This document shows positions 33,818 to 42,070 of a DNA stretch of 64,000 bases, one piece after another (the stretch's first letter is position 1; each line of letters begins with the position of its first letter). Source of the DNA: CAG-177 sp964587915 (GTDB taxonomy: Bacteria; Bacillota; Clostridia; Oscillospirales; Acutalibacteraceae); contig CAZPMK010000002.1 of the NCBI GenBank assembly GCA_964587915.1, forward strand, positions 78,408 through 142,407, read 5' to 3'. A program made the position numbers and the translations under genes. The notes under the pieces are model-generated. The model worked only from the letters and a program-made list of their open reading frames with translations, made no database searches and had not been told where the DNA came from.

Positions 33818-35431
33818 ATGGAAATCATTGCGTTAAGCTCTCTCGAAAAAGTGTTTTGCGATGAAGCGTTGCCCGAGCGAGAATTAAAAGCTTTCTCCAT
33901 GCTCAAAAACGAACGAAGCTCCTTTCAGGTTGCCTTTTGTCCCGAAAACGACGGCGATTTCACCGTGGAGGTTTGCGGCGAAGCGGATTGTGCAACAAAG
34001 GTGTACCTTGTGCGTGACGTGCCCGTGGGTCTGCCCTGCCCCTCCAATGCCGATGATTACTATCTGAAAAAAACGCCGGGGAATTATCCCGATGTATTGG
34101 ATGAAATCTGCGGTGCGTTCTCGGTAAAAAAGAACTGCCGATATTCCGTTTGGATAGAAGTATCTCCGAACGGCTTTGTCGGGGAAAACGAAATCACCGT
34201 CACTGTTTCCGGAAATAACGAAAAGGCGAGTGTCACCGTGACGGTTGATGTCATTGATGCACTCTTGCCCGAAAATGACGGCGTTTGCACCATGTGGTAT
34301 CATTCCGACTGTATATGCAATTACTACGGTGTTGAGCCGTTTACCGACGAATATTGGCGTATAAACGAGAATTTTATGCGTACTGCCGCAAGCCACGGAA
34401 TGAACTGTATCCTCACACCGCTGTTTACTCCGCCTCTTGATACAAAGGTTGGCGGCGAAAGAAGGACGGTTCAGCTCGTCGGAGTACGGCGAACGGGCGG
34501 AAAATACAGATTTAATTTCTCAAATCTCAAAAAATGGATAGCTCTTGCTCAAAAATGCGGAATCAAATATTTTGAAATGAGCCATTTCTTTACTCAATGG
34601 GGTGCAAAGCACACACCCAAGGTGGTTGCTCTCGACAGCAAATACCGAGAGAAAAAGATTTTCGGCTGGTCAACACGAACGTCAAGCAGAGATTATGACG
34701 ATTTTCTCAGACAGCTTGCCGCCGCACTGATAAAATTCATTGATGCGAACGGCATACGGGAATACTGTATGTTCCATGTTTCCGATGAACCGTCGTCCTC
34801 TCAGATAAAAACATATAAAAGGCGGGCAGCGTTGATATCGGAAATATTCCCCGATTTCACCGTCATAGATGCTTTGTCGGATCTCGAATTCTATAAAACG
34901 GGAGCAGTTCGTCAACCCATTCCGAATGAGAACGAAACAGAAAAATTTTACGGTAACGTCCCCGTGCTTTGGACATATTACTGCTGCGGACAAGGAAAAG
35001 AATATCTGCCCAACCGCTTTATTGCAATGCCGTCGCTCAGAAACAGGGTGCTCGGCGTGATAATGTATAAATTCAACATAAAAGGCTTCCTGCAATGGGG
35101 CTATAATTTTTACAATACGCAGTATTCAATCGAATGCATTGACCCGTATAAAGTTACCGATGCGGGCGGTGCCTTTCCGTCGGGAGACTCCTTTGCGGTA
35201 TATCCCGCAAGTGACGGAAAAGCCGTGCCGAGTCTGCGTATCAAGGTGTTTTATGATGCGTTCCAAGACCTTGCGGCTCTGCGACTGCTCGAAAGAAAAA
35301 TCGGCAGAGAAAGAGTTTTGGAGCTTATCGAAAAGGATTTACAAAAGCCGCTTACGTTCAGAGAATATCCGCATGACGAAAAGTGGTTGTTCAATTTGAG
35401 AGAGCGGATAAATTCTTTGATAAAGGAATAA
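33818..35431 (+). CDS. DUF4091 / GH123-like glycosidase-family protein
   Basis: About 537 residues. An N-terminal beta-sandwich-like region (to about 170) precedes a TIM-barrel region ending in a DUF4091-type C-terminus. The Asp-Glu pair in MFHVSDEPSSSQ near residue 325 matches the catalytic pair position of GH123 beta-N-acetylgalactosaminidases. NIKGFLQWGYNFYNTQYS and the YDAFQDLAALRLLE tail are typical of the family. No signal peptide is evident, so a cytoplasmic role on an imported glycan is likely. The start at 33818 follows GAGGTGTACCGA. It is cotranscribed with proC. Confidence 0.82.
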   Translation: MEIIALSSLEKVFCDEALPERELKAFSMLKNERSSFQVAFCPENDGDFTVEVCGEADCATKVYLVRDVPVGLPCPSNADDYYLKKTPGNYPDVLDEICGAFSVKKNCRYSVWIEVSPNGFVGENEITVTVSGNNEKASVTVTVDVIDALLPENDGVCTMWYHSDCICNYYGVEPFTDEYWRINENFMRTAASHGMNCILTPLFTPPLDTKVGGERRTVQLVGVRRTGGKYRFNFSNLKKWIALAQKCGIKYFEMSHFFTQWGAKHTPKVVALDSKYREKKIFGWSTRTSSRDYDDFLRQLAAALIKFIDANGIREYCMFHVSDEPSSSQIKTYKRRAALISEIFPDFTVIDALSDLEFYKTGAVRQPIPNENETEKFYGNVPVLWTYYCCGQGKEYLPNRFIAMPSLRNRVLGVIMYKFNIKGFLQWGYNFYNTQYSIECIDPYKVTDAGGAFPSGDSFAVYPASDGKAVPSLRIKVFYDAFQDLAALRLLERKIGRERVLELIEKDLQKPLTFREYPHDEKWLFNLRERINSLIKE

Positions 35432-35480
35432 ATCGCCGCAGTGCAACGGCGGTTTCAATAATTACGGAGGTTGATTCGGG

Positions 35481-36821
35481 ATGAAAGAAGAAAACAGGAA
35501 GTATGCAAGGGAAGCGTATGATATCGTAAAGCACGCTTCTCAAAAAATCGGAGCGAGAACTCCGGGTTCTCAAAACGAAAAGAAATATGCCGACTATATG
35601 GGCGATAAGCTCAGGGAAATCGGTATTGAGCCGGTGCAGGAGGAATTTGCCGTTTCTCCCCGTTCGTCCATCGGAGGCGTACCCTATGCGGGCAGATACG
35701 GTCTTGTGCTGAGCGTTCTCGTCTATTTTGCACTTTCAATTCCTACGCTTTGGTTTGCAATGGCACTTTCGGGTATTGCCGTTACGGTCTGGCTTGTGCT
35801 GAGTGTTTTTCTGTATAAGACATGGTTTGATATTTTCTTCAAGCAAAAAATATCGCAGAATACATACGGCGAGCTGCTTCCCGAGGACGGCAAGTATGAT
35901 TATACGATAATTCTTTCGGGTCATACGGACACAAGCTGGAACTGGTATCACTCGGAGCATTCCTACAAATTCAAAAACAAACCCGCTCTCGGACTTGTTG
36001 TCACCTTTGCCAAGGTCGGCTTCGGTGCTGTTTGCGTGTTCTTCCTCATTGCGGTCTCAATTGCAATGGCGATAATTTACGGTGCGGCGTATGCGGGCGA
36101 GAATTGGGCTTTATACATGATAAACTACGGCGAGACTTTCAATAATTTCCAACACGCATTGCTTTTCATTCCCGCCGTTACCGCAATCGGCAGCTTTTTT
36201 GTTGCAAAATGGGCGGATTCCGATGAAGCAAACGCTTCGAGAGGTGCCATGGATAACGCAACGGGCTGTGCTTTGAGTTATGAGGTAACAAAGTATTTCA
36301 AAGAAAATCCCGATAAAATGCCCAAGAACTGCCGTATAATCGACTTCAACTGCGGTTCGGAGGAGGCCGGTCTCAGAGGCTCAATTGCTTTTACAAGAGC
36401 ACATAAGGGTGAGGATATCCTCAAAAATGCGTGGAATATCAATATAGATTCCGTTGCCGACAAGGATTATTTTGAAGTTGTAATTCAAGATGACTGGCAG
36501 TTTACCCGTTTTGATTCCGATCTCGAAAAAATGTTTATTGATACATTTAAGGAAGTCGGCGTTGAAAGCAAGACGAATTATTGCATTCATAACCCCGTCG
36601 GCGGCTGTGACAGCACTCCGATGACCAAGGCGGGCATAAAGTCCGTTACCTTTGCCGCACAAAATCCTACCCTTACCCATTATTACCATACATGGCGTGA
36701 TACCGCCGACAGATTCGATGAGAACGTTGTCGGTGACGGCTTCGAGGTGATTCTCGGCGTTATTGAGAAAATTGCGGCTTTTCAGGAGTCTAACGGATAT
36801 AACGGTCCGCAGAAAGGATAA
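35481..36821 (+). CDS. Membrane-embedded M28-type metallopeptidase
   Basis: 446 residues with all zinc-site motifs of M28 aminopeptidases: HTD in LSGHTDTSW (148-150), Asp258 in GAMDNATG, the Glu pair in CGSEEAGLRGS, Asp in NINIDSVADK and the final His in TLTHYYHTWRDTADR. About four hydrophobic segments are inserted: two near 73-113 before the first His, and two near 171-200 and 224-242 between His148 and Asp258. The hydrolase core is thus split around a membrane hairpin. The substrate is probably a peptide or an amidated compound. GGAGG precedes the ATG by 10 bases. Confidence 0.85.
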   Translation: MKEENRKYAREAYDIVKHASQKIGARTPGSQNEKKYADYMGDKLREIGIEPVQEEFAVSPRSSIGGVPYAGRYGLVLSVLVYFALSIPTLWFAMALSGIAVTVWLVLSVFLYKTWFDIFFKQKISQNTYGELLPEDGKYDYTIILSGHTDTSWNWYHSEHSYKFKNKPALGLVVTFAKVGFGAVCVFFLIAVSIAMAIIYGAAYAGENWALYMINYGETFNNFQHALLFIPAVTAIGSFFVAKWADSDEANASRGAMDNATGCALSYEVTKYFKENPDKMPKNCRIIDFNCGSEEAGLRGSIAFTRAHKGEDILKNAWNINIDSVADKDYFEVVIQDDWQFTRFDSDLEKMFIDTFKEVGVESKTNYCIHNPVGGCDSTPMTKAGIKSVTFAAQNPTLTHYYHTWRDTADRFDENVVGDGFEVILGVIEKIAAFQESNGYNGPQKG

Positions 36822-36830
36822 TATATTCTC

Positions 36831-37445
36831 ATGAATAAAGAAAGCAAGCTGCACGGCGGTGAGGTTTATGACCCAAACGATTGCGAGATAATGGAAGAAC
36901 AGCTCACATATCTTGACCGTCTGTACGACTTCAACATGACACGCCCGACGGAGCTTAAAAAGCGAGCGGAAATGCTTAAAGAGATGTTCGCAGAAATCGG
37001 CGAGAACTGTTATATTGAACCGCCGTTTCACTCGAATTGGGGCGGTCATCACGTGCATTTCGGCAATGCCGTTTACGCGAATTTCAATCTCACTCTTGTT
37101 GATGATACTCATATATATGTAGGTGACTACACTCTTTTCGGACCGAATGTCACGGTTGCAACGGCGGGACATCCCATTTTGCCCGAGCTTCGGGAAAAGG
37201 CGTTGCAATATAATGCTCCCGTTCATATCGGCAAGAATTGCTGGATAGGTGCGGGCAGCGTGATTCTTCCCGGAGTGACCATAGGTGACAATACAGTTAT
37301 CGGTGCGGGAAGTGTTGTTACGAGAGATATTCCGTCAAACGTTGTTGCTTTCGGAAATCCGTGCAGGGTAAAGCGTGAAATCGGGGAGCACGACAGAGAG
37401 TTTTATTTCAGAGATAAACGCCTGCCGCCCGAGCTTTTGAAGTGA
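36831..37445 (+). CDS. Sugar O-acetyltransferase (maltose/galactoside acetyltransferase family)
   Basis: A 204-residue left-handed beta-helix acetyltransferase using acetyl-CoA. Helical N-terminal cap (RLYDFNMTRPTELKKR), catalytic His in TVATAGHPILPELREK, and hexapeptide turns IGKNCWIGAGSVILPGV and IGAGSVVTRDIPSNVVA are those of LacA/Maa. Acceptor unknown. It begins 9 bases after the peptidase stop, with only a weak ribosome binding site, so it likely depends on read-through from the upstream gene. Confidence 0.92.
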   Translation: MNKESKLHGGEVYDPNDCEIMEEQLTYLDRLYDFNMTRPTELKKRAEMLKEMFAEIGENCYIEPPFHSNWGGHHVHFGNAVYANFNLTLVDDTHIYVGDYTLFGPNVTVATAGHPILPELREKALQYNAPVHIGKNCWIGAGSVILPGVTIGDNTVIGAGSVVTRDIPSNVVAFGNPCRVKREIGEHDREFYFRDKRLPPELLK

Positions 37446-37470
37446 AGCCTGCGTTTTTATTTGTAAAATG

Positions 37471-37499
37471 TTTACAAGCACGCAAAATTGTGCTATACT
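37471..37499 (+). promoter_or_regulatory. Promoter of the SDR gene
   Basis: TTTACA (37471-37476), 17-base spacer, TATACT (37494-37499). Its place shows that the SDR starts at 37573 and not at upstream in-frame codons. Confidence 0.8.
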
Positions 37500-37572
37500 C
37501 CATATATGGGATTACGGCTTTGCCGTGAAGTCTTTTGACCCCAACACCCAAAAAAGAAAGGATGTCTTTTGT

Positions 37573-38331
37573 ATGCAGTTAGAAAACAAATCCATCGTTG
37601 TAACCGGTGCTTCCTCCGGCATGGGTGCCGAGATCGTTCGCTTGTTTGCCCAAGAGGGTGCAAACGTTATTGCGGTTGCACGCCGTGCGGAGCGTTTGGC
37701 TTCTCTGGTTGAGTCACTCAAGGATGCCCCCGGTAAGGTCGTTGCCTTTGCGGGCGATGTTTCAAAGCGTGAGGATGCCGAGAGCATGATAGATGCCGCC
37801 GTTCAAAACTTCGGCAAGCTCGATGTTCTCGTGAACAATGCGGGAGTTATGGATGATATGGCTCCCATCGCTCAGGCTTCCGACGAAAAATACGAATATG
37901 TCATGGCTGTTAATGTTTACGGCCCCATGGCGGCAATGCGTAAGGCTTGCACCGTTTTCCTCGAGCAGGGTAACGGCGGAAATATAATCAACGTTTCCTC
38001 CGTCGGCTCAATGCATCAGGCGGCAGGTCCGATATATTGTGCATCAAAGGCGGCTCTCAATGCGATGAGCAAGAATACCGCTTATATGTATAAAAAAGAG
38101 GGCATTCGCTGTAACGTTATCGCTCCCGGCGGAATTAAAACGGAGATAAGCTCCGCAATGGGTATGCCCAATATGGAGGGCTACGGCAGACTTCAGCCCG
38201 TTCTTCAGCTTTCACCTCCGCAGGGCGAATCCTCCGATATTGCCAACGCCGCTTTGTTCCTTGCAAGTGATGCTTCGGCATATGTCAGCGGTGTAATTCT
38301 TCCCGTTGACGGCGGCTGGATTTCATTCTGA
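37573..38331 (+). CDS. Short-chain dehydrogenase/reductase
   Basis: A 252-residue classical SDR. The NAD(P)-binding loop is TGASSGMGAEIV, then VLVNNAGVMDD, the catalytic Ser in INVSSVGSM, and YCASKAALN (YxxxK). The C-terminal ASDASAYVSGVILPVDGG is the usual family ending. Basic residues ARRAER at the end of the second beta strand suggest NADPH preference. Substrate unknown. AAAGGA lies about 10 bases before the ATG. Confidence 0.92.
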   Translation: MQLENKSIVVTGASSGMGAEIVRLFAQEGANVIAVARRAERLASLVESLKDAPGKVVAFAGDVSKREDAESMIDAAVQNFGKLDVLVNNAGVMDDMAPIAQASDEKYEYVMAVNVYGPMAAMRKACTVFLEQGNGGNIINVSSVGSMHQAAGPIYCASKAALNAMSKNTAYMYKKEGIRCNVIAPGGIKTEISSAMGMPNMEGYGRLQPVLQLSPPQGESSDIANAALFLASDASAYVSGVILPVDGGWISF

Positions 38332-38346
38332 CAGCAGGATAATTTA

Positions 38347-38386
38347 CCCGTGCGGAGCAGATGCACCGTGCGGGCTTTGATTTTTT
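38347..38386 (+). terminator. Intrinsic terminator after the SDR gene
   Basis: CCCGTGCGG (38347-38355) pairs with CCGTGCGGG (38366-38374) over nine positions including two G-T wobbles, followed by a T-rich run. Confidence 0.8.
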
Positions 38387-38388
38387 CA

Positions 38389-38417
38389 TTGACAAGCCGA
38401 GCAATATATTTTATAAT
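38389..38417 (+). promoter_or_regulatory. Consensus sigma-A promoter of the pseudouridine synthase gene
   Basis: TTGACA (38389-38394), 17-base spacer, TATAAT (38412-38417): both hexamers perfect. The leader to 38458 is about 34 bases. Confidence 0.92.
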
Positions 38418-38457
38418 AAGCAGGCTGAAAGTCGGCATATACAGGAGAATCGAGGTG

Positions 38458-39435
38458 ATGCCGTTGAAGAGCTTTACCGTTGCAAAAAACGATGCGGGTC
38501 AGCGGCTTGACAAATTCATATCAAAGGCGGTTCCGCTTCTTCCGCAGACCTTGATGTATAAGTACATACGCACAAAGCGGATAAAGGTCAATTCAAAACG
38601 CAGTGAAATTTCCTACAGACTTGCCGTCGGCGACACGGTGGAAATGTATATCAATGATGAATTTTTCGCACCGAAAGAGGAGCACTACGATTTTCTTTCC
38701 GCCTCAAAAAAGCTCGATATCGTTTATGAGGACGAAAATATAATGCTTCTCAATAAGCATGTTGGTCTGCTTTCACATCCCGACGAAACGGAGTATAACG
38801 ATACGTTGATAACGAGAGTGAAGCGTTACTTATACGAAAAAGGAGAGTATGACCCAAAGGATGAGCAGTCATTTACGCCGTCACTTGTAAACAGGATAGA
38901 CCGCAATACGAGCGGAATAGTCATTGCCGCAAAAAATGCCGAAAGTCTGCGTATTCTCAATCAAAAGCTCAAGGACAGAGAAATTGAAAAATATTATCTG
39001 TGCATTGTTCACGGCATTCTCGGCGAAAAGAGCGGCATTCTCGAGGGCTGGCTTGTTAAGGACGAAAAAAAGAATAAGGTCACGGTAAGCAAAAAACGCA
39101 CGGACACAGCAAAGCAGATTCGCACGAAATATAAAGTGCTCTCGGAATCCGACGGGCTGAGTTTGCTCGAGGTCGAGCTTCTTACGGGCAGAACCCATCA
39201 AATCAGGGCACATTTTGCAAGCATAGGGCATCCGCTTCTCGGTGACGGAAAATACGGCAGTAATGCACTGAATAAGCCTCTCGGCTACAAAAAACAATTT
39301 CTTTGTTCGTATAAATTAAAATTTGCATTTGACACGCCGTCGGGAGCCTTGGAATATCTCAACGGAAGAACATTTACGGTGCCGCAGGTATGGTTTAAGG
39401 ACGAATTTTTAAGCGGAAAGCTGACTAAAATGTGA
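38458..39435 (+). CDS. RluA-family 23S rRNA pseudouridine synthase
   Basis: Isomerises uridine to pseudouridine in RNA. About 325 residues: an N-terminal S4-like RNA-binding domain (AGQRLDKFISKAVPLLP, to about 75) and the RluC/RluD catalytic domain with the active-site Asp in VNRIDRNTSGIVIAAK. ELLTGRTHQIRAHFASIGHPLLGD is the second signature. The frame is open upstream, but the strong promoter at 38389-38417 requires a downstream start; ATG at 38458 is chosen, with GTG 38455 or TTG 38464 also possible. The modified position is not predictable. Confidence 0.92.
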   Translation: MPLKSFTVAKNDAGQRLDKFISKAVPLLPQTLMYKYIRTKRIKVNSKRSEISYRLAVGDTVEMYINDEFFAPKEEHYDFLSASKKLDIVYEDENIMLLNKHVGLLSHPDETEYNDTLITRVKRYLYEKGEYDPKDEQSFTPSLVNRIDRNTSGIVIAAKNAESLRILNQKLKDREIEKYYLCIVHGILGEKSGILEGWLVKDEKKNKVTVSKKRTDTAKQIRTKYKVLSESDGLSLLEVELLTGRTHQIRAHFASIGHPLLGDGKYGSNALNKPLGYKKQFLCSYKLKFAFDTPSGALEYLNGRTFTVPQVWFKDEFLSGKLTKM

Positions 39436-39471
39436 ATTATTTTCAAATTCGGTATAAATTTTTATGAAAAC

Positions 39472-39500
39472 TCTTGTAAAATTCGCCGAAATGGTATAAT
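39472..39500 (+). promoter_or_regulatory. Promoter of the PrsA-like gene
   Basis: TATAAT at 39495-39500 with CTTGTA/TCTTGT around 39472-39478. The -10 is perfect, the -35 weak. Confidence 0.55.
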
Positions 39501-39571
39501 ATATAGTCATTGTGCCGATTCTGTATCGGCAGACAAAAAACATACAGAAAACAGAAAAGGATGAAACAATA

Positions 39572-41248
39572 ATGGCAAAAAACGAAAGCTCAAAGAGCAA
39601 GGCCGAAATCTATCGTGAAGAAAGAAAAGAGCGTATAGCAAAGGCTAACAAGAAGAATGCCAAGAGCATTGCAAAACGCACTGCAGCCGCAGACGTAACC
39701 AAAAAGGTTCTTGCGATTGTTCTTGCCGTAGCAATAGTTGCCGGCATAGGCTGGAAGCTGGTTGACAGCTTCGGTCTTGTTGAAAAAGCTACTACCGCAG
39801 TTAAGATCGGTAACGAGAAGGTTTCTTCCGCTGAATTTGCATATTACTATGCCGCTCAGTATCAGCAGATGTCATATATGGCAAACTACTATTCACAGCA
39901 GGGAATGAATCTCGGCTTTGATACCACCGTTGCACCCGATGATCCCTCCAACACCACCACCGATGCAGACGGCAACACCATCACATGGGATAAATATTTC
40001 CTTGATGCCGCCGTTGATCAGGCTCAGTTTGTTGAAGCGTATTACGGCGAGGCCGTTAAGAATGGCGTTACTCTCAGCGAGGACGAGCAGAAAGAGATCA
40101 ATGAGACGGTTGAGGAATACAGATCAAGTGCCGCAGAAAACAATTTCTCCATCAATGCATATCTGAAAGCAAACTTTGGTGCAGGCTTCAATGAAAAGCT
40201 CTTCAAGGAGCAGCTTGAAAAAGAAACTCTTGCCCAGAATTACTACAACGATCAGCAAAGTGCTTTCACCGCAGGTATCACCGATGATGAAATTGCAAAA
40301 GAATATAAAGAAAACGCAAAGAATTACGACTATGCAAACGTTCGCTACTATTCATTCGGCTATACCGATCTTACCGCAAAAGAGGGTGAGACTGAGGACG
40401 AGCTGAAAGCGAGACAGACTGAGGCGAACAAAGAAACCCTTGCCAAGGCAAAGGAAGTTTACGCAAAGGTTACCGATGTCGATTCGTTTGTTGAGGCTGT
40501 TAAGGCATACAAGAATGAGGGCTCGGATACTCCCTCCGATACAGACCTTACCGTTACCAAGAACCACATAACATACAGCTCCGCAAAAACCTCTCTTACC
40601 GAAAAGGGTGCAGATTGGCTCTTTGATGCGGCAAGAAAAGCGGGCGACAAGACTTTTGTTGAGGACGACAACGGTGCATACATCATCATTTGCGTAAAGC
40701 CCTCCTACAACAGCAACAGCGTCAGCGTTCGTCATTGCCTTGTTGAATTTGAGGCAGAGGACGAGAACAACGTAACCGACGAAGAGAAAGAGACAGCCTA
40801 CAAGAAGGCTAAGGAGCTTTATGACAGCTGGCTTGCAGGCGACAAGACCGAGGACAGCTTCAAGACTCTTGTTACCGAAAACAGTGCAGATACAGGTTCA
40901 ACCGAAAACGGCGGACTTTACGAGAATATCAGAATCAGCGACAATTATGTCTCTTCCTTTATCGACTGGAGCTTTGACGATGCAAGAAAAGCGGGCGACA
41001 GCGGTATTATCGAAACCGAATACGGCTATCACATTATGTATTTCGTAAGTGACAACACCGATGACGTTGACTGGAAAAACACCATTCGCACCGAAAAGGG
41101 CAATGCGGCATTTGAAGAATATCACGAGAGCCTTATGGCTGAGGACGGCGATTATAAGGTAACCGTTAACGATTCCACCGCTCAGCGTGTCAGCAAGGCC
41201 TTCTGCAAGAAGATTAAGAGAAACCTTGCTTATTCTTCTGCATCATAA
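39572..41248 (+). CDS. Membrane-anchored peptidyl-prolyl isomerase/foldase (PrsA/SurA-like)
   Basis: About 558 residues. A long basic N-terminus (about 45 residues, Lys/Arg/Glu-rich) leads to one transmembrane helix (VLAIVLAVAIVAGIGWKLV). A SurA_N-like helical domain follows (KIGNEKVSSAEFAYYYAAQ). Two parvulin-like segments come next, around SVRHCLVEF to TENGGLYENI and EYGYHIMYFV. It would fold secreted proteins outside the membrane. No lipobox Cys is present, so it is anchored by the helix, unlike PrsA of Bacillus. AAAGGATG precedes the ATG. Confidence 0.85.
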   Translation: MAKNESSKSKAEIYREERKERIAKANKKNAKSIAKRTAAADVTKKVLAIVLAVAIVAGIGWKLVDSFGLVEKATTAVKIGNEKVSSAEFAYYYAAQYQQMSYMANYYSQQGMNLGFDTTVAPDDPSNTTTDADGNTITWDKYFLDAAVDQAQFVEAYYGEAVKNGVTLSEDEQKEINETVEEYRSSAAENNFSINAYLKANFGAGFNEKLFKEQLEKETLAQNYYNDQQSAFTAGITDDEIAKEYKENAKNYDYANVRYYSFGYTDLTAKEGETEDELKARQTEANKETLAKAKEVYAKVTDVDSFVEAVKAYKNEGSDTPSDTDLTVTKNHITYSSAKTSLTEKGADWLFDAARKAGDKTFVEDDNGAYIIICVKPSYNSNSVSVRHCLVEFEAEDENNVTDEEKETAYKKAKELYDSWLAGDKTEDSFKTLVTENSADTGSTENGGLYENIRISDNYVSSFIDWSFDDARKAGDSGIIETEYGYHIMYFVSDNTDDVDWKNTIRTEKGNAAFEEYHESLMAEDGDYKVTVNDSTAQRVSKAFCKKIKRNLAYSSAS

Positions 41249-41257
41249 TTAAAAATC

Positions 41258-41292
41258 GGGCTGTATCCTTGTGATACAGCCCTTGTTTTTTC
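41258..41292 (+). terminator. Intrinsic terminator after the foldase gene
   Basis: GGGCTGTATC (41258-41267) pairs perfectly with GATACAGCCC (41273-41282), followed by TTGTTTTTT. Confidence 0.92.
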
Positions 41293-41353
41293 AAAAAAAT
41301 CACCCGAATGCACCAAAACGGTATATTCGGGTGATACTCATTTATATTCGGAT

Positions 41354-41935
41354 TTATCGGTTGTGGCTAAGATAATCTCTGCTCAAATCAATGAGCTTGC
41401 TGAGCTTTTCGGAAATTTCGGAGGGAGAACCGTCAATGTCGCTGCTGAGCCAGCCCAACAGTACTGTCTTAACTCCGCTTGTTATGTAAAGAAGATAGAT
41501 ATCTATTTCATTACGACTGTATTGCGGATGCTTTGCGTGAATCGAATCGAACAGCTTGTCGTAATACAGATTGATAATGCGGGCAACAAAATTATCAAGC
41601 AGATTGGACTGCGAGAGCATACGGTAATAATCCATGTCGGCACTCATGTATTCACAGGCAGCCTTTATTATCCTGTCAATTTCGGAGGTGTCCGGATCAA
41701 CATCAAGACCGCTCAAGAGGGAAGTGAATTTTTCAAGCTCCTCACTGATTATCTGCTCCATGACGGCGTTGATATCGCTGTAATGCGCATAAAAAGTGCC
41801 GCGGCTGATATCTGCCTCGCGAATTATATCGGAAACAGTTATTTTACCGATTTCTTTTTCATGTAACAGCTTTGCAAGAGATTTTTTAATAAGATTCTTT
41901 GAACGAATCGAGCTTCTGTATTCTGCTTTAGGCAA
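41354..41935 (-). CDS. TetR/AcrR-family transcriptional regulator
   Basis: A 193-residue repressor. The N-terminal HTH is KSLAKLLHEKEIGKITVSDIIREADISRGTFYAHYSD (about 18-53), followed by an all-helical ligand domain resembling the DhaS-type C-terminal domain. The start is probably TTG at 41935, since GGGGGTG lies 7 bases before it and no ATG is nearby. It is a single gene with its own promoter and no divergent target, so its regulon is not evident from context. Confidence 0.88.
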   Translation of the reverse strand: MPKAEYRSSIRSKNLIKKSLAKLLHEKEIGKITVSDIIREADISRGTFYAHYSDINAVMEQIISEELEKFTSLLSGLDVDPDTSEIDRIIKAACEYMSADMDYYRMLSQSNLLDNFVARIINLYYDKLFDSIHAKHPQYSRNEIDIYLLYITSGVKTVLLGWLSSDIDGSPSEISEKLSKLIDLSRDYLSHNR

Positions 41936-41971
41936 AAAAGCACCCCCAAAAGTGTAATGACATCGAATAAT

Positions 41972-42000
41972 ATTTTATTTGAAAAGCGAGAGAAAGTCAA
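41972..42000 (-). promoter_or_regulatory. Promoter of the TetR gene
   Basis: Minus-strand TTGACT (42000-41995), 17-base spacer, TAAAAT (41977-41972). Confidence 0.78.
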
Positions 42001-42029
42001 CCTAAAATAAAATTTTTTTACAATTGATT

Positions 42030-42063
42030 TAAAACCTTGCCGCTGTCCGAGCTGAACAGCGGC
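42030..42063 (-). terminator. Terminator after serS
   Basis: Minus-strand GCCGCTGT (42063-42056) pairs with ACAGCGGC (42046-42039), followed by AAGGTTTT. The T-tract is short. Confidence 0.7.
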
Positions 42064-42070
42064 ATGAAAA

